Source: Glycomyces paridis
GTDB taxonomy: Bacteria; Actinomycetota; Actinomycetes; Mycobacteriales; Micromonosporaceae
Direction: 5' to 3'
Length of the DNA stretch: 64,000 nucleotides
NCBI RefSeq assembly: GCF_004912155.1
Contig: NZ_STGX01000009.1
Coordinates: 57,578 to 121,577, forward strand
The notes below the pieces were generated by a model. The model was not told the origin of the DNA. It did no database searches and saw only the letters and a program-made list of their open reading frames with translations. The position numbers and the translations under genes were made by a program. Below are positions 41,942 through 51,491 of this stretch, piece after piece; positions within the stretch are counted from its first letter, which is position 1; each line of letters opens with the position of its first letter.

Positions 41942-42154
41942 GCAATGCTCCTCGCTGATCGGCATGATCTCGCACGGCGACCGGGCAGGTGGCCTTGATG
42001 TCCCGAGCATAGCGGGGCGAAGCGGGCCGGGGCCTCCGCGATTGCGGGATGTGAGACGCAGCCGCAGGTCGGGGCGACCGCCGGGGCGCTGAGCGGGCGG
42101 TCACTCGATCGGCCGTGCGAGACTCCATTGCGTACACGCAGTACGGTGCGACGT

Positions 42155-43435
42155 ATGTCACCTAGATCCGCCGCGAAGACCGTCGGCGCCGGGTTCGCGG
42201 TCGCGGCGCTCGCCGCGCTCGCCCAGCTCGGGCTGGCCTACGGTTTCGGCCTCCTCTCCTGGGCCGAGGACGCCCCCGGCGCGACCGCCGCCGTCCTCGA
42301 CTTCCGCCAGAACGCCAACCAGGCCTGGGTGGCCTGGTTCGCCGCCGCCTCGTGCGTGATCGGGGGCCTCGCCTCCGGCGCGATCGGCTCCCGCGCCTCC
42401 GCCGGCCTCGGTCCGGCCGCCAGGGCCACGGCCGTGCTCGCGGGCGCGGCGGGCGCGTTCATCGTCGGCCCGCTCGTGTCGCTCTCGGCGACCCAGGGCG
42501 CGGGCTTCGACGACTTCCCCACGAAACCGCTGGTCGCCGCCGGTCTCGGCGCGGCGGTCGGTTTCGCCCTCACGCTCATCGGCATGAGCTCCCGGTCGGT
42601 GGCCGTCAATGTGGGCGCCTCGGTCGCCTTGGTCTGGCTGCTCGCGGTCCTGTCGGTGTTCGTGGACGTCGGCGAGCGCGTCTCGCCGGTGCACGAACTC
42701 GCCGTGTGGGGCTCGTGGGCCGGGCCCGACACGATCCTGGGACGCCGCGGCTTCGCTATAGCCGTGCCGTTCGTGATCGGCTCGGCGCTCATCGGCGCGG
42801 TCGTCGCCGCGTTCGCGCGCCGGGGCCCCATCACGAGCTCGGGCTACCGGATCGCGGCCGCCTCGGGGATCGCCGGGCCCCTCATCGTGACCGTCGCGCA
42901 CCTGGTCGCGGGCCCGTCCCGGGTCGACAACGCCGAATCCATGTCGGTGATCCTCGTCGGCCCGTACGCGGCGATCGCCGGGCTCCTCGGCTCGCTCATC
43001 GTGTGCGCTCTGCCGAAGTCCGGCGGGCAGCTCGACGACCGGTCGGCGCCGCCCGAGCCGGACCGCACCGGCCTGGTCGAATCGGTGTCGGGCTGGACCG
43101 TGCCCGAGCCGGTGTCGGCCTACGGCCCCGGCGACACCAAGGATCTGCCCGCCGACACCGTTCCCGCCCAAGCGAAGCGGCCCTCCCGGCGCGAGAAGCG
43201 CGCGGCGAAGCAGCAGGAGCAGGGCCAGGCGAAGGCCGCCAAGATCGAGCAGCAGAAGCGGGCGGAATGGGAGCCCCAGGAAGGCGACGACGAGCCGAAC
43301 CCCGACGTCGACTGGGTCCAGGAGCTCAAGGCCGTCGACATGGACGAGCCCGAGCCCGAGGAGCAGCCCAAGCCCGCCCGCCGCGCCAAGAAGACCGCCA
43401 CCCGGACCCGCCGCAAGCCCGCGAGCGAGTCCTAG
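42155..43435 (+). CDS. Multi-pass membrane protein with long charged cytoplasmic tail
   Basis: ATG 42155 (MSPRSAAK) begins a 426-residue protein with about seven hydrophobic helices in residues 8-290. A 130-residue Pro/Glu/Lys-rich tail follows, with RREKRAAKQQEQGQAKAAKI predicted as a coiled coil and a Lys/Arg-rich end (KPARRAKKTATRTRRKPASES). No transporter motif is visible. The tail is suited to binding nucleic acid or an acidic partner. It resembles uncharacterised actinobacterial membrane proteins near glyA. Confidence 0.75.
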   Translation: MSPRSAAKTVGAGFAVAALAALAQLGLAYGFGLLSWAEDAPGATAAVLDFRQNANQAWVAWFAAASCVIGGLASGAIGSRASAGLGPAARATAVLAGAAGAFIVGPLVSLSATQGAGFDDFPTKPLVAAGLGAAVGFALTLIGMSSRSVAVNVGASVALVWLLAVLSVFVDVGERVSPVHELAVWGSWAGPDTILGRRGFAIAVPFVIGSALIGAVVAAFARRGPITSSGYRIAAASGIAGPLIVTVAHLVAGPSRVDNAESMSVILVGPYAAIAGLLGSLIVCALPKSGGQLDDRSAPPEPDRTGLVESVSGWTVPEPVSAYGPGDTKDLPADTVPAQAKRPSRREKRAAKQQEQGQAKAAKIEQQKRAEWEPQEGDDEPNPDVDWVQELKAVDMDEPEPEEQPKPARRAKKTATRTRRKPASES

Positions 43436-43513
43436 CGGTACCGGTGTCCGGAAGGCGCGTGTGCGGGCCGCACTCGCGCGGAGGCGCCGTCACGCCCGTG
43501 CGGCCCTGACCGA

Positions 43514-43555
43514 ACGGCGAAGCGGCCGGGCCATCTGGCCCGGCCGCTTCGCCGT
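43514..43555. terminator. 20-bp perfect stem-loop between convergent genes
   Basis: Arms 43514-43533 and 43536-43555 are exact reverse complements with a 2-base loop. It lies between stops at 43435 and 43598 and acts as a bidirectional terminator. Confidence 0.85.
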
Positions 43556-43597
43556 GTGCAGTGTCGTAAAGGCGCCGCGGCGCCGTGCGCGGCCACC

Positions 43598-45094
43598 TCA
43601 CACCTCCCATTCGTGGACGGGCCGCCCGTCGGCCGAGCGGGCCGCGTAGTCGAGGACCATGGCCCGCAGGGCGTCCCGCCGCTCCATCCGCTGCCGGTGC
43701 TCGGCGACCTGGACGCGCGCGACCTGCCAGGTCGCGCCGTTGACGCCGCGGCGGCAGCGCGCCTCGACGACCCCCAGGTACCGGTCGGCGTCCCTGCCGC
43801 CCACCCCCAGGGCCGCGAGGCCCTCGGCGGCGGCCGGGAGCAGCTCGTCGAGGACGAGCCGCCGGGCCGGGACGAGCCCGCGGCCGGGCCACACCTGGTC
43901 GGCGTGGATGCCGTGGCGCGCGGCCGCCCGGAAGTTCGCCGCCGCCTGCGCGAACTCCAGGCGAGCGCTCAACGGCTCGTCGGCGTTCGCGTAATGCGCG
44001 ACCAGGCCGTAGAACAGCGCCATGTTCGCGCAGATGTCGACCGCGGTCGGACCGGCGGCGAGCACCCGGTTCTCCACGCGCACATGCGGTCTGCCGCCCT
44101 GCACGTCGTAGACCGGGCGGTTCCACCGGTAGACGGTGCCGTTGTGGTACCGCAGCTCGGTGAGGCCCGGGACCCCGCCGGCGGCCATGACCGCGGCCGG
44201 GTCCTCCTCGTCGCACAGCGGTAAAAGCGGCGCGAAGTGCCGGTAGTTCTCATCGAAGAGGTCCAGGACCGAGTCGACCCACCGCTCGCCGAACCACGCG
44301 CGCGGGCGCGCGCCCTCGGCCCGCTGGTTCGCCCGCCGCGTGTCGGTGCCCTGCTCGAACAGGATCACCCGCGTCTCGGCCCACAGCTGCCGCCCGAACA
44401 GGTACGGCGAGTTCGCGCCCGTGGCGACCTGCGCCCCGGCCACGGCCTGGGCGGCGTTCCAGTACCTCGCGAAGTCCTCGGGGGCGACCTGGAGGTGGAA
44501 CTGGACGGAGGTGTTCGCCGACTCCGGCGCGATCGTCGGCGACGTGTAGTCCACCGACTCGGCGCCCTCGATGTCGATGCGCAGGTCCTCCCCGCGCTGG
44601 GACATGATCTCCTCGTTGAGGATGCGGTAGCGCTTGGCGCGCGAGAGGGCCTCCACGCCCATGTGGTCGGTGAACAGCGTCGGCATCGTCCCGATCGGGC
44701 AGATGTGGACGCCGGCCTTGTCGCCCGCCTCCCGCACCTCCGCGAGGATCGCCGCCAGGTCGCTCTCGTACCAGGAGATCCCGGCCCCGTCGAGCAGCCG
44801 CGGCGGCAGGTTCAGTTCGATGTTGAAGGCGCCCAGCTCGTGCTGGGCGCTGTAGAGCGCGTCCTCTTCCCCGTCGGTGCGGAGGTGTTCGAGGACGGCG
44901 TCGTTGGCGAAGGCCGGGTCGCCGCCGGGTTCGACGAGGTCGAGTTCGAGTTCGAGCCCGGTCATCGGACGGTCGCGGTCGAGCCGCGATTCGGTCAGCA
45001 GCTGCGCGAGGGCCGCTCGCCCCGACTGGAGTCTCGCGGAGTACGCGGGATGATCCCAGTGCTTCAAGGCAGCGCCGGTCACCTCGTCGCCCAT
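43598..45094 (-). CDS. Glutamate-cysteine ligase-like (GCS2-family) protein (498 aa)
   Basis: The sequence has GLELELDLVEPGGDPAF, SAQHELGAFNIELNLPPRLL, HICPIGTMPTLFTDHM, SANTSVQFHLQVAPEDFARYWNAAQAVAGAQVATGANSPYLFG and HVRVENRVLAAGPTAVDICAN. These match the glutamate-cysteine ligase-like GCS2 family, whose members ligate an amino acid to the gamma- or alpha-carboxyl of glutamate. Many actinobacteria make mycothiol rather than glutathione, so the true substrate is uncertain. It is monocistronic, with a hairpin after it. Confidence 0.82.
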   Translation of the reverse strand: MGDEVTGAALKHWDHPAYSARLQSGRAALAQLLTESRLDRDRPMTGLELELDLVEPGGDPAFANDAVLEHLRTDGEEDALYSAQHELGAFNIELNLPPRLLDGAGISWYESDLAAILAEVREAGDKAGVHICPIGTMPTLFTDHMGVEALSRAKRYRILNEEIMSQRGEDLRIDIEGAESVDYTSPTIAPESANTSVQFHLQVAPEDFARYWNAAQAVAGAQVATGANSPYLFGRQLWAETRVILFEQGTDTRRANQRAEGARPRAWFGERWVDSVLDLFDENYRHFAPLLPLCDEEDPAAVMAAGGVPGLTELRYHNGTVYRWNRPVYDVQGGRPHVRVENRVLAAGPTAVDICANMALFYGLVAHYANADEPLSARLEFAQAAANFRAAARHGIHADQVWPGRGLVPARRLVLDELLPAAAEGLAALGVGGRDADRYLGVVEARCRRGVNGATWQVARVQVAEHRQRMERRDALRAMVLDYAARSADGRPVHEWEV

Positions 45095-45354
45095 GTTTCC
45101 TCCCCAGGAATCGATGGTCCATCAACTTTAGGACGGTAGGTCATGTGCTGGCTACCAAGGGAGTCGCAGTTTCGTCCCAAATGGCGCGGATCGCGCTCAT
45201 ATTAGGGACCGGCCGCGTCGGGCGGTGTCGGGATCTTGACACAACCTGGTTCCGGGCCGCCACTGTCCGTACACCGCCTGGTCACCGAACGGGTATCGCG
45301 CGTCACGCGCCGCTGCCGCGCGAGGGCGCCCGCGGTGGTGTATAGGATCGCCGG

Positions 45355-46077
45355 GTGACCGACCAGCGCCCTTCCCTGCGGCCCGCCGACTTCCTCGCCG
45401 CCATGCGCGGCGGCGGGATGCTCACACAGTTCGAGCAGCGCGGCGGCGCCGTGTTCGCTTACGCCGCTTGGCGGTCGGGCCTGACTCCCACGCACGTGAC
45501 GCTGACCGGCTTCGTGCTCGGCCTCATCGCCTCGGCCGGAGTGCTCCTCTACCTCCCGGCCGCGCGCGACGGCGCGCCGTGGTGGCCGGTCGCCCTCGCC
45601 GCGCTCGTGCTGTGGCAGGTCGCGTACATGCTCGACTGCGCCGACGGCCAGCTCGCGCGGGCCACCGGCACCGGCTCGGACGCGGGCGCGCGCGTCGACA
45701 TCCTGTGCGACATCGCCATCCAGGCCTCGGTCGTCTCGGTCGTCGTCGCCGTCACCCACGCCTACACGCCGGAGATCCCCGCCTGGTGCGGGGCCGCGTT
45801 CGCGGCCCTGTGGATGACGAACCTCGTCACCTCCGTCATGGCCAAAGAGGACTCCGGCGTCGCCGGGGCCTCCCTCGTCGCCTCCGACCGGCTCGCCGTG
45901 CGCCTGGTCAAACTCGTGCGCGACTACGCCTTCGTCATCACCGTGATCGCCCTCGCGCTCATCTGGCCCGAACTCATGGTCGTCGTCATGCTCGGCTTCG
46001 GCGCCGTCAACGCCCTCTTCCTGCTCGCGAGCATCGCCGCCAGCGCCCGCACCGCGCTCCGCCGCCCGGCCGCCTAG
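45355..46077 (+). CDS. CDP-alcohol phosphatidyltransferase family membrane enzyme
   Basis: GTG 45355 lies about 10 bases after a TATAGG -10-like element (45341), so the message may be nearly leaderless. The 240-residue protein has the full active-site motif D94-xx-D97-G-xx-AR-x8-G111-xxx-D115-xxx-D119, and about six hydrophobic helices. The enzyme joins a CDP-alcohol to an acceptor alcohol, for example inositol phosphate or a sugar-like alcohol. It lies at the edge of a glycan-assembly cluster, and its TAG overlaps the opposite gene's stop by CTAG. Confidence 0.9.
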   Translation: MTDQRPSLRPADFLAAMRGGGMLTQFEQRGGAVFAYAAWRSGLTPTHVTLTGFVLGLIASAGVLLYLPAARDGAPWWPVALAALVLWQVAYMLDCADGQLARATGTGSDAGARVDILCDIAIQASVVSVVVAVTHAYTPEIPAWCGAAFAALWMTNLVTSVMAKEDSGVAGASLVASDRLAVRLVKLVRDYAFVITVIALALIWPELMVVVMLGFGAVNALFLLASIAASARTALRRPAA

Positions 46078-47237
46078 CCGCCGGCCAGGAGCTCCTCGTA
46101 GATCGCGATGAGCCGCTTGAGCGTCACGGCCGGGGCGAACACCGACTCGTAACGGGCCCTTGCGTTCGCGGCGAACGACGGGTCTTTCGCGACCGCCTCC
46201 AGGCCCCGCGCGAGCGCCGCGGGCTCCGGGTCGACCGCGACGCCCGCGGGGGCCGCGGTGCCGTCGCCGGCGATGAACGGCGCCCCGCCCATGCGGGTGG
46301 CGACCACCGCCCTGCCGCTCGCCAACGCCTCGATGCCCGTGGTCGGCAGGATGTCCTGCCACACCGAGGGGATCACCACCGCCGCCGAGGCGGCCAGGGC
46401 CGCGTCCCGCTCGGCCGGGTCCAGTTGCCCCAGGTAGACGATGTCGTCGCGTTCGGCCGCGGCCGTCTCCACGAGCGGGCGCAGCGGCCCGTCCCCGGCG
46501 ACACGGAGCGTCGCGCCCGGCAGGTCGGCCAGGCGCCACGCCTCCAGCAGCAGGTCCACGCCCTTCTCGGGCACCAGGCGCGCTCCGAACAGGAAGCCCT
46601 CCCCGAGCGGCACCGGGCCCGGGTCGGCCACCGCGTTCGGCTTCACCCGGATGCGCCCAGGCTCGATCCCGATGCCCTCCAAGTACTCGGCCATCGCGTC
46701 GGTCAACGCGACGAACCGGTCGACGCTGCGCCACGTCCCCTGGTGCGCCCCCAGGGCCACGGCCATGACGGCGCTCTGCGCGCGCGAGCCGCGGTAGCAG
46801 GCGTGCGCGACCCCCGGCCCGTTCCAGCGACGCCCGTGGCAGTCGCGGCAGTCGTGCCCGTCCCTGAAGTAGAGCCCGTTCATGCAGTCGTGCCGGTAGT
46901 TGTGGATCGTCTGCACCACCTTCACCCCGTGCCGGTGCGCGGTGCGCACCACCGACGGCGACAGGAGCGGGTACGGGTTGTGCAGGTGCAGCAGGTCGGG
47001 GCGCTCGCGTTCCAGCAGCGCCGCCAGTTCCCGCTGCGTCCCGGCCGCGTGGACCGGCGAGGCGACCAGGGCCGCCTTCTCGTGCAGCGGCAGGGCGCCG
47101 ATCTCGTCGGAGGAGCGCAGGAACCGCACCACCTCGACGCCCGCGTCCGCCAGGGCCCCGATCTCGTAGTCCACGATGACGTTCTCGCCCGAGGGCTGCG
47201 CCGAGGAGTACCGGTTGTGGGCGATGACGATCTTCAC
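46074..47237 (-). CDS. GT4-family glycosyltransferase
   Basis: GTG 47237 has GAGGAAT upstream. The 387-residue protein starts KIVIAHNRYSSAQPSGENVIVDYEI and contains HLHNPYPLLSPSVVRTAH, VVQTIHNYRHDC, a Cys-rich insert (CRDCHGRRWNGPGVAHACYRG), RFVALTDAMAEY, GFLFGARLVPEKGVDLLLEAW, and VVIPSVWQDILPTTGIEALASGRAVVATRMGG, typical GT-B GT4 motifs. It probably transfers a sugar to a lipid-linked intermediate. It is divergent from the polyprenyl sugar-phosphate transferase at 47425. Confidence 0.9.
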   Translation of the reverse strand: MKIVIAHNRYSSAQPSGENVIVDYEIGALADAGVEVVRFLRSSDEIGALPLHEKAALVASPVHAAGTQRELAALLERERPDLLHLHNPYPLLSPSVVRTAHRHGVKVVQTIHNYRHDCMNGLYFRDGHDCRDCHGRRWNGPGVAHACYRGSRAQSAVMAVALGAHQGTWRSVDRFVALTDAMAEYLEGIGIEPGRIRVKPNAVADPGPVPLGEGFLFGARLVPEKGVDLLLEAWRLADLPGATLRVAGDGPLRPLVETAAAERDDIVYLGQLDPAERDAALAASAAVVIPSVWQDILPTTGIEALASGRAVVATRMGGAPFIAGDGTAAPAGVAVDPEPAALARGLEAVAKDPSFAANARARYESVFAPAVTLKRLIAIYEELLAGG

Positions 47238-47424
47238 AGGGATTCCTCGTTCGTGCTCCAGGTGGCGGGAACGGCACCCGGCTCGGCCGAAGATACCGCA
47301 GCGGCAGAATAGGTGTAGGTTGTCGGGTACCGTGTCGGCGGGCCGCCCGGTACGGAGACGCAGCGCTGATCTCCGCCCGCGGACACTCACCTCCACCGTA
47401 AGCTGACGACCGCAGGGATGTGCA

Positions 47425-49014
47425 GTGGCTACGAGCCTGGAACGCCCGGCAAACCATCTCCACGGCAGTGGCGGTGCTCCGCAGCGTCCAGCCGGGAACT
47501 TCGGACGGACGGGGACGCGCGTGGCCGGAGCTCGCGAAGGCCGTGACCCCCAACTGGTCACCAACGGCGTCACCCGCTCCGCGTGGCGGCGTCTCGTCCG
47601 CGCCTCCAACTGGCACCGCTACTACCAGGGCGCACTCGTCGGCGGCGACCTCCTCGCCGCGATCCTCGGCAGCGTCATCGCCGTCAACCTCACCCCCACC
47701 CCCCACTCCGGCTTCAGCACCGACGACCAGCTGAACTTCTTCAACCTCACCGTCTGGCTGCTCCTGCCCGCCGCCTGGGTCCTCACCCTCTGGGGCACCG
47801 GCTCCTACGACCGCCGCTACTTCGGCATGGGCAACGAGGAGTTCAAGCGCGTCATCCGCGCCTCCATGTTCATGCTCGCCCTCGTCTCCTTCATGGCCCT
47901 CACCCTCAAGGCCGACGTCTCCCGTGCCGCCGTCGCCGTCATCCTCCTGGCCGCGGCCATCTTCGTGTGCGCCTCCCGCGGCGCCGCCCGCTACATCCTC
48001 CACCGCGCCCGGGCCGCCGGCCGCGGCGTCCAGCGCGTCCTCCTCATCGGCGCCTACCCCGAGGCCCTGGAGGTCTACCGGACCGTCCGCCGCGCCCCCG
48101 CCGCCGGACTCGTCCCGGTCGGCATCTACGTCACCGAGGGCGCCTCCTCGGTCCGCAACCTCGACACCCCCGTTCCCGTCTTCGCCGGGACCGACGTCGT
48201 CACCTGCGCCGAGCAGCTCGAAGCCGACACCCTCGCCGTCTGCGGCTCCGCCTCCGCCGACGCCGCCGACCTGCGCCGCCTCGCCTGGCAGCTCGAAGGC
48301 ACCGGCCGCGACCTCGTCGTCGCCCCCCAGCTCACCGACATCGCCGGGCCTCGCGTCCACATCCGCCCCGTCGAGGGCCTCCCCCTCCTCCACGTCGAGG
48401 AGCCGAAGATCTCCGGCGTCGGCTGGCTCATCAAGAACATCCTCGACATCTCCTCCTCGGTGTTCGGCCTCATCCTGCTCTCCCCCCTCTTCCTCGCCGT
48501 CGCCATCGCCATCAAGGTCGACAGCCCCGGCCCGGTCTTCTTCCGCCAGAACCGCGTCGGCCGCGACGGCGAGACGTTCTCGTGCTGGAAGTTCCGCACC
48601 ATGTACATCGACGCCGAGGAGCGCCAGGCCGCGCTCATGATGCACAACGAGACCGACGGCCTCCTGTTCAAGATGAAGGACGACCCCCGCATCACCAAGG
48701 TCGGCACCTGGCTGCGCCGCACCTCCATCGACGAGTTCCCGCAGCTCGTCAACGTCGTCCGCGGCGAGATGAGCCTCGTCGGCCCCCGCCCCCTCCCCGC
48801 CGAGAACGGCGACTTCCTCGGCGACGTGCGCCGCCGCCTCCTCGTGCGCCCCGGCATCACCGGCCTCTGGCAGGTCTCGGGCCGCTCCGACCTCTCCTGG
48901 GACGACGCCGTCCGCCTCGACCTCTACTACGTCGACAACTGGTCCCTCACGACCGACCTCCAGATCCTTTTCCGCACCGTCGCTGTAGTGTTGCGCCGAA
49001 AAGGTGCGTACTGA
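47425..49014 (+). CDS. Polyprenyl glycosylphosphotransferase (initiating sugar transferase)
   Basis: GTG 47425 has AGGGA upstream. The 529-residue protein has four to five N-terminal helices (about 65-180), a CoA-binding-like domain (about 200-320) and the C-terminal phosphotransferase domain with KNILDISSSVFGLILLSPLF, SPGPVFFRQNRVGRDGETFSCWKFRTMY, TSIDEFPQLVNVVRGEMSLVGPRPLP and PGITGLWQVSGRSDLSW. This is the WbaP/CpsE type that starts a polymer by moving sugar-1-phosphate to undecaprenyl phosphate at the membrane. Confidence 0.94.
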   Translation: MATSLERPANHLHGSGGAPQRPAGNFGRTGTRVAGAREGRDPQLVTNGVTRSAWRRLVRASNWHRYYQGALVGGDLLAAILGSVIAVNLTPTPHSGFSTDDQLNFFNLTVWLLLPAAWVLTLWGTGSYDRRYFGMGNEEFKRVIRASMFMLALVSFMALTLKADVSRAAVAVILLAAAIFVCASRGAARYILHRARAAGRGVQRVLLIGAYPEALEVYRTVRRAPAAGLVPVGIYVTEGASSVRNLDTPVPVFAGTDVVTCAEQLEADTLAVCGSASADAADLRRLAWQLEGTGRDLVVAPQLTDIAGPRVHIRPVEGLPLLHVEEPKISGVGWLIKNILDISSSVFGLILLSPLFLAVAIAIKVDSPGPVFFRQNRVGRDGETFSCWKFRTMYIDAEERQAALMMHNETDGLLFKMKDDPRITKVGTWLRRTSIDEFPQLVNVVRGEMSLVGPRPLPAENGDFLGDVRRRLLVRPGITGLWQVSGRSDLSWDDAVRLDLYYVDNWSLTTDLQILFRTVAVVLRRKGAY

Positions 49015-49097
49015 GCGGGCACGACGGCGTGCACTGAGCGAACACACAGCTTGCGTCCAGGTGAACGCCAGGCCAACCCTGATAATGTGGGAACTTG

Positions 49098-50045
49098 ATG
49101 ACTACTTACGGAACCGGCAGCCGCATCCTCGTCACCGGTGGCGCGGGCCTGGTGGGCAGCCACCTGGTCGACGCGCTCCTGGCGAAGGACTGCGCAGTGA
49201 CCGCCGTCGACAACTTCTCCACGGGCTCCCGCGGCAACCTCGCCGACCACCCCCGCCTCACCGTCGTCGAGGCCGACGTCACCGAGGGCCTGCCCGTCGG
49301 CGACGCCCCCTTCGACGCGGTCCTGCACTTCGCGTGCCCCGCCAGCCCCGTCGACTTCGCGACCCTCCCGATCGAGATCCTCCGCGTCGACTCCGTCGGC
49401 ACCTTCCACGCCCTCGACCGCGCCTTGGCGGACGGCGCCCGGTTCCTCATGGCCTCCACTTCGGAGGTGTACGGCGACCCGCTCGTGCACCCGCAGCCGG
49501 AGTCGTACTGGGGCAACGTGAACCCGATCGGCATCCGCTCGTGCTACGACGAGGCGAAGCGCTTCAGCGAGGCGGCCGTGGCGGCCTACCACCGGCACAA
49601 GGGCCTGGACGCGGCGATCGTGCGGATCTTCAACACGTACGGCCCGCGGATGCGCCACGACGACGGCCGCGTCATCCCCAGCTTCATCTCCCAGGCGCTC
49701 GCGGGCGAGCCGCTGACCGTTCACGGCGACGGCTCGCAGACCCGTTCGCTGTGCTACGTCGACGACCTGGTGCGCGGCCTGGTGCTGCTGCTGGAGTCGG
49801 GGGAGTACGGGCCGGTGAACCTCGGCACCGAGTACGAGCTGACGGTGCGGGAGATGGCCGAGACCATCCTGCGTCTGACCGGCTCCTCCTCGACGATCGA
49901 GTACGTGGACCGGCCCTCCGACGACCCCGAGCGGCGCCGCCCGGACCTGACCGCGGCCCGCGAGCTGCTCGGCTACGAGCCGCAGGTCCACTATGAGGCC
50001 GGTCTCAAGACCACCATCGACCACTTCGCGTCCGAGGGCCGCTGA
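49098..50045 (+). CDS. NAD-dependent NDP-sugar epimerase/decarboxylase, UXS-like
   Basis: ATG 49098 gives 315 residues. The Rossmann motif GGAGLVGSH is near residue 14; VLHFACPASPVDF, STSEVYGDPLVHPQPESYWGNVNPIG, the catalytic S-CYDEAKRFSE and RIFNTYGPRM resemble UDP-glucuronate decarboxylase, which makes UDP-xylose. A dehydratase or epimerase reaction cannot be excluded. It lies between the initiating transferase and an LCP gene, so it probably supplies a sugar nucleotide for the same polymer. Confidence 0.9.
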   Translation: MTTYGTGSRILVTGGAGLVGSHLVDALLAKDCAVTAVDNFSTGSRGNLADHPRLTVVEADVTEGLPVGDAPFDAVLHFACPASPVDFATLPIEILRVDSVGTFHALDRALADGARFLMASTSEVYGDPLVHPQPESYWGNVNPIGIRSCYDEAKRFSEAAVAAYHRHKGLDAAIVRIFNTYGPRMRHDDGRVIPSFISQALAGEPLTVHGDGSQTRSLCYVDDLVRGLVLLLESGEYGPVNLGTEYELTVREMAETILRLTGSSSTIEYVDRPSDDPERRRPDLTAARELLGYEPQVHYEAGLKTTIDHFASEGR

Positions 50046-50158
50046 CCCCGCGGACCGCGGCTCGGCGCGACCGAACTCACTGTGGCCCCTGCCCTCCGGG
50101 CGCCTGGGCGGGCGTGCGCGGGCGCGTCCGGTAGGCGGACACCACGTAAGCTGGCACC

Positions 50159-51280
50159 ATGACGTATTCCGGTTCCAACTACCGCGGCAGCGCCTCGGTG
50201 CCTCCGGCCGGCGGTGGGGGCGGCGCCCGCGTCGCGGCCGCGGCGGCCGGCGGGCCGACCCGGCGGGGCCTCATCGGCTCCGGGATCGGCCTCGTGGCGT
50301 CGATCGCGGCGGCGGGCGGCGGCTTCGCCCTCTGGTCGACCGCCAATCGGGCCAACGCCGACCTCGACCGCCCCTTCGACCTCGACGCGATCCCCGAGGA
50401 GGACCGCCCCGAGAAGACGAACGAGGCGATGAACCTGCTCGTGGTCGGCTCCGACCACCGCGAGGGGAACGAGGAGGCCGACGCGCGTTCGGACACGAAC
50501 ATCATCCTGCACGTCAACGAGTCGGGCACCGAGGCGTACGGCATCTCGATCCCCCGCGACCTGTACGTGCACATCCCCGAGTACGCCGCGGCCTCGAACT
50601 ACCCCGAGTACACCGGCAGCGACGCGAAGTTCAACGCCGCGTACGCCTGGGGCGGGGTGCCGCTGACGGTCCTCACCATCGAGTCGCTCACCGGCGTGCG
50701 CATCGACCACGTCGTGGAGATCAACTTCGACGGCCTCATCCAGGTCGTGGACGCCCTCGGCGGCGTGACGATGGACATCGAGGCGGCCGACGCCGACGGC
50801 TACATCGGCGACGCGCCCGGCGTCACCTCGATCCACGGCGACCACTACTTCTTCCCCGAGGGCCCGAACCTCCTCTCGGGCGAGCGCGCCCTCGACTACG
50901 TGCGCCAGCGCAAGCAGTGGGCCCGCGGCGACTTCGCGCGGATGCAGCACCAGCAGGAGCTCATCAAGGCGATCATGGACTCCGCGCTCAGCGCCGGGGT
51001 CCTCACCGACCGGGGCCGGCTCACCAGCTTCATCGAGTCCACGTCGGACGCGGTCAAGGTGGACACCGAGCTCAACGTCATCGGCACCGCGATCAACCTC
51101 ATGGACCTGCGCAGCGACGACCTGGTCTTCCTGACCACGCCGAACCTCGGCACGGGCGACGAGGGCGGCGAGTCCGTCGTGCTGTACGACGAGGAGACCG
51201 GCGCGTCCCTGTGGGAGGCCGTCGTCGACGACGAGGTGGGCGCCTGGATCGAGGCGAACCCGAAGGACGAAGGGGAGTAG
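50159..51280 (+). CDS. LytR-CpsA-Psr family protein (fourth copy)
   Basis: The 373-residue protein has a Gly-rich N-terminus, a membrane helix near residues 38-60, and an LCP domain with MNLLVVGSDHREGNEEADARSDTNIILHVN, SIPRDLYVHIPEY, VVEINFDGLIQVVDALGGVTM and LDYVRQRKQWARGDFARMQHQQ. It is closer to typical LCP proteins than the tandem trio and lacks their Cys pairs. Following the sugar-transferase and epimerase genes, it is the likely ligase for that polymer. Confidence 0.93.
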   Translation: MTYSGSNYRGSASVPPAGGGGGARVAAAAAGGPTRRGLIGSGIGLVASIAAAGGGFALWSTANRANADLDRPFDLDAIPEEDRPEKTNEAMNLLVVGSDHREGNEEADARSDTNIILHVNESGTEAYGISIPRDLYVHIPEYAAASNYPEYTGSDAKFNAAYAWGGVPLTVLTIESLTGVRIDHVVEINFDGLIQVVDALGGVTMDIEAADADGYIGDAPGVTSIHGDHYFFPEGPNLLSGERALDYVRQRKQWARGDFARMQHQQELIKAIMDSALSAGVLTDRGRLTSFIESTSDAVKVDTELNVIGTAINLMDLRSDDLVFLTTPNLGTGDEGGESVVLYDEETGASLWEAVVDDEVGAWIEANPKDEGE

Positions 51281-51288
51281 ACCCTTGC

Positions 51289-51324
51289 GCGAAGGGCCCG
51301 GGCGGCGACGCCCGGGCCCTTCGC
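51289..51324 (+). terminator. 16-bp stem-loop after the LCP gene
   Basis: Arms 51289-51304 and 51309-51324 are exact reverse complements with loop GCGA. It starts 9 bases after the LCP stop. Confidence 0.85.
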
Positions 51325-51491
51325 CGTTCCCCGGTCGCGGTGCGGAGTGGACCGGATGTGCTTGGTGCGCCTGGTGATTCACTCCGGCCACAGTGGGTCT
51401 GGTGTGGTCGGACGTGAATATCCCGACTTCCGTCAGTGTGATCAAGGTCGTACGATGTGCGCAACGTTCCTTCGACGAAGAGGCTGAGCCG

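Noticed and set aside
41942-42010. A ZTP or tetrahydrofolate riboswitch in front of glyA
   Set aside because: The leader is only about 70 bases. GCCACCTG resembles part of the ZTP consensus, but the pairing partners and the second conserved domain were not found.
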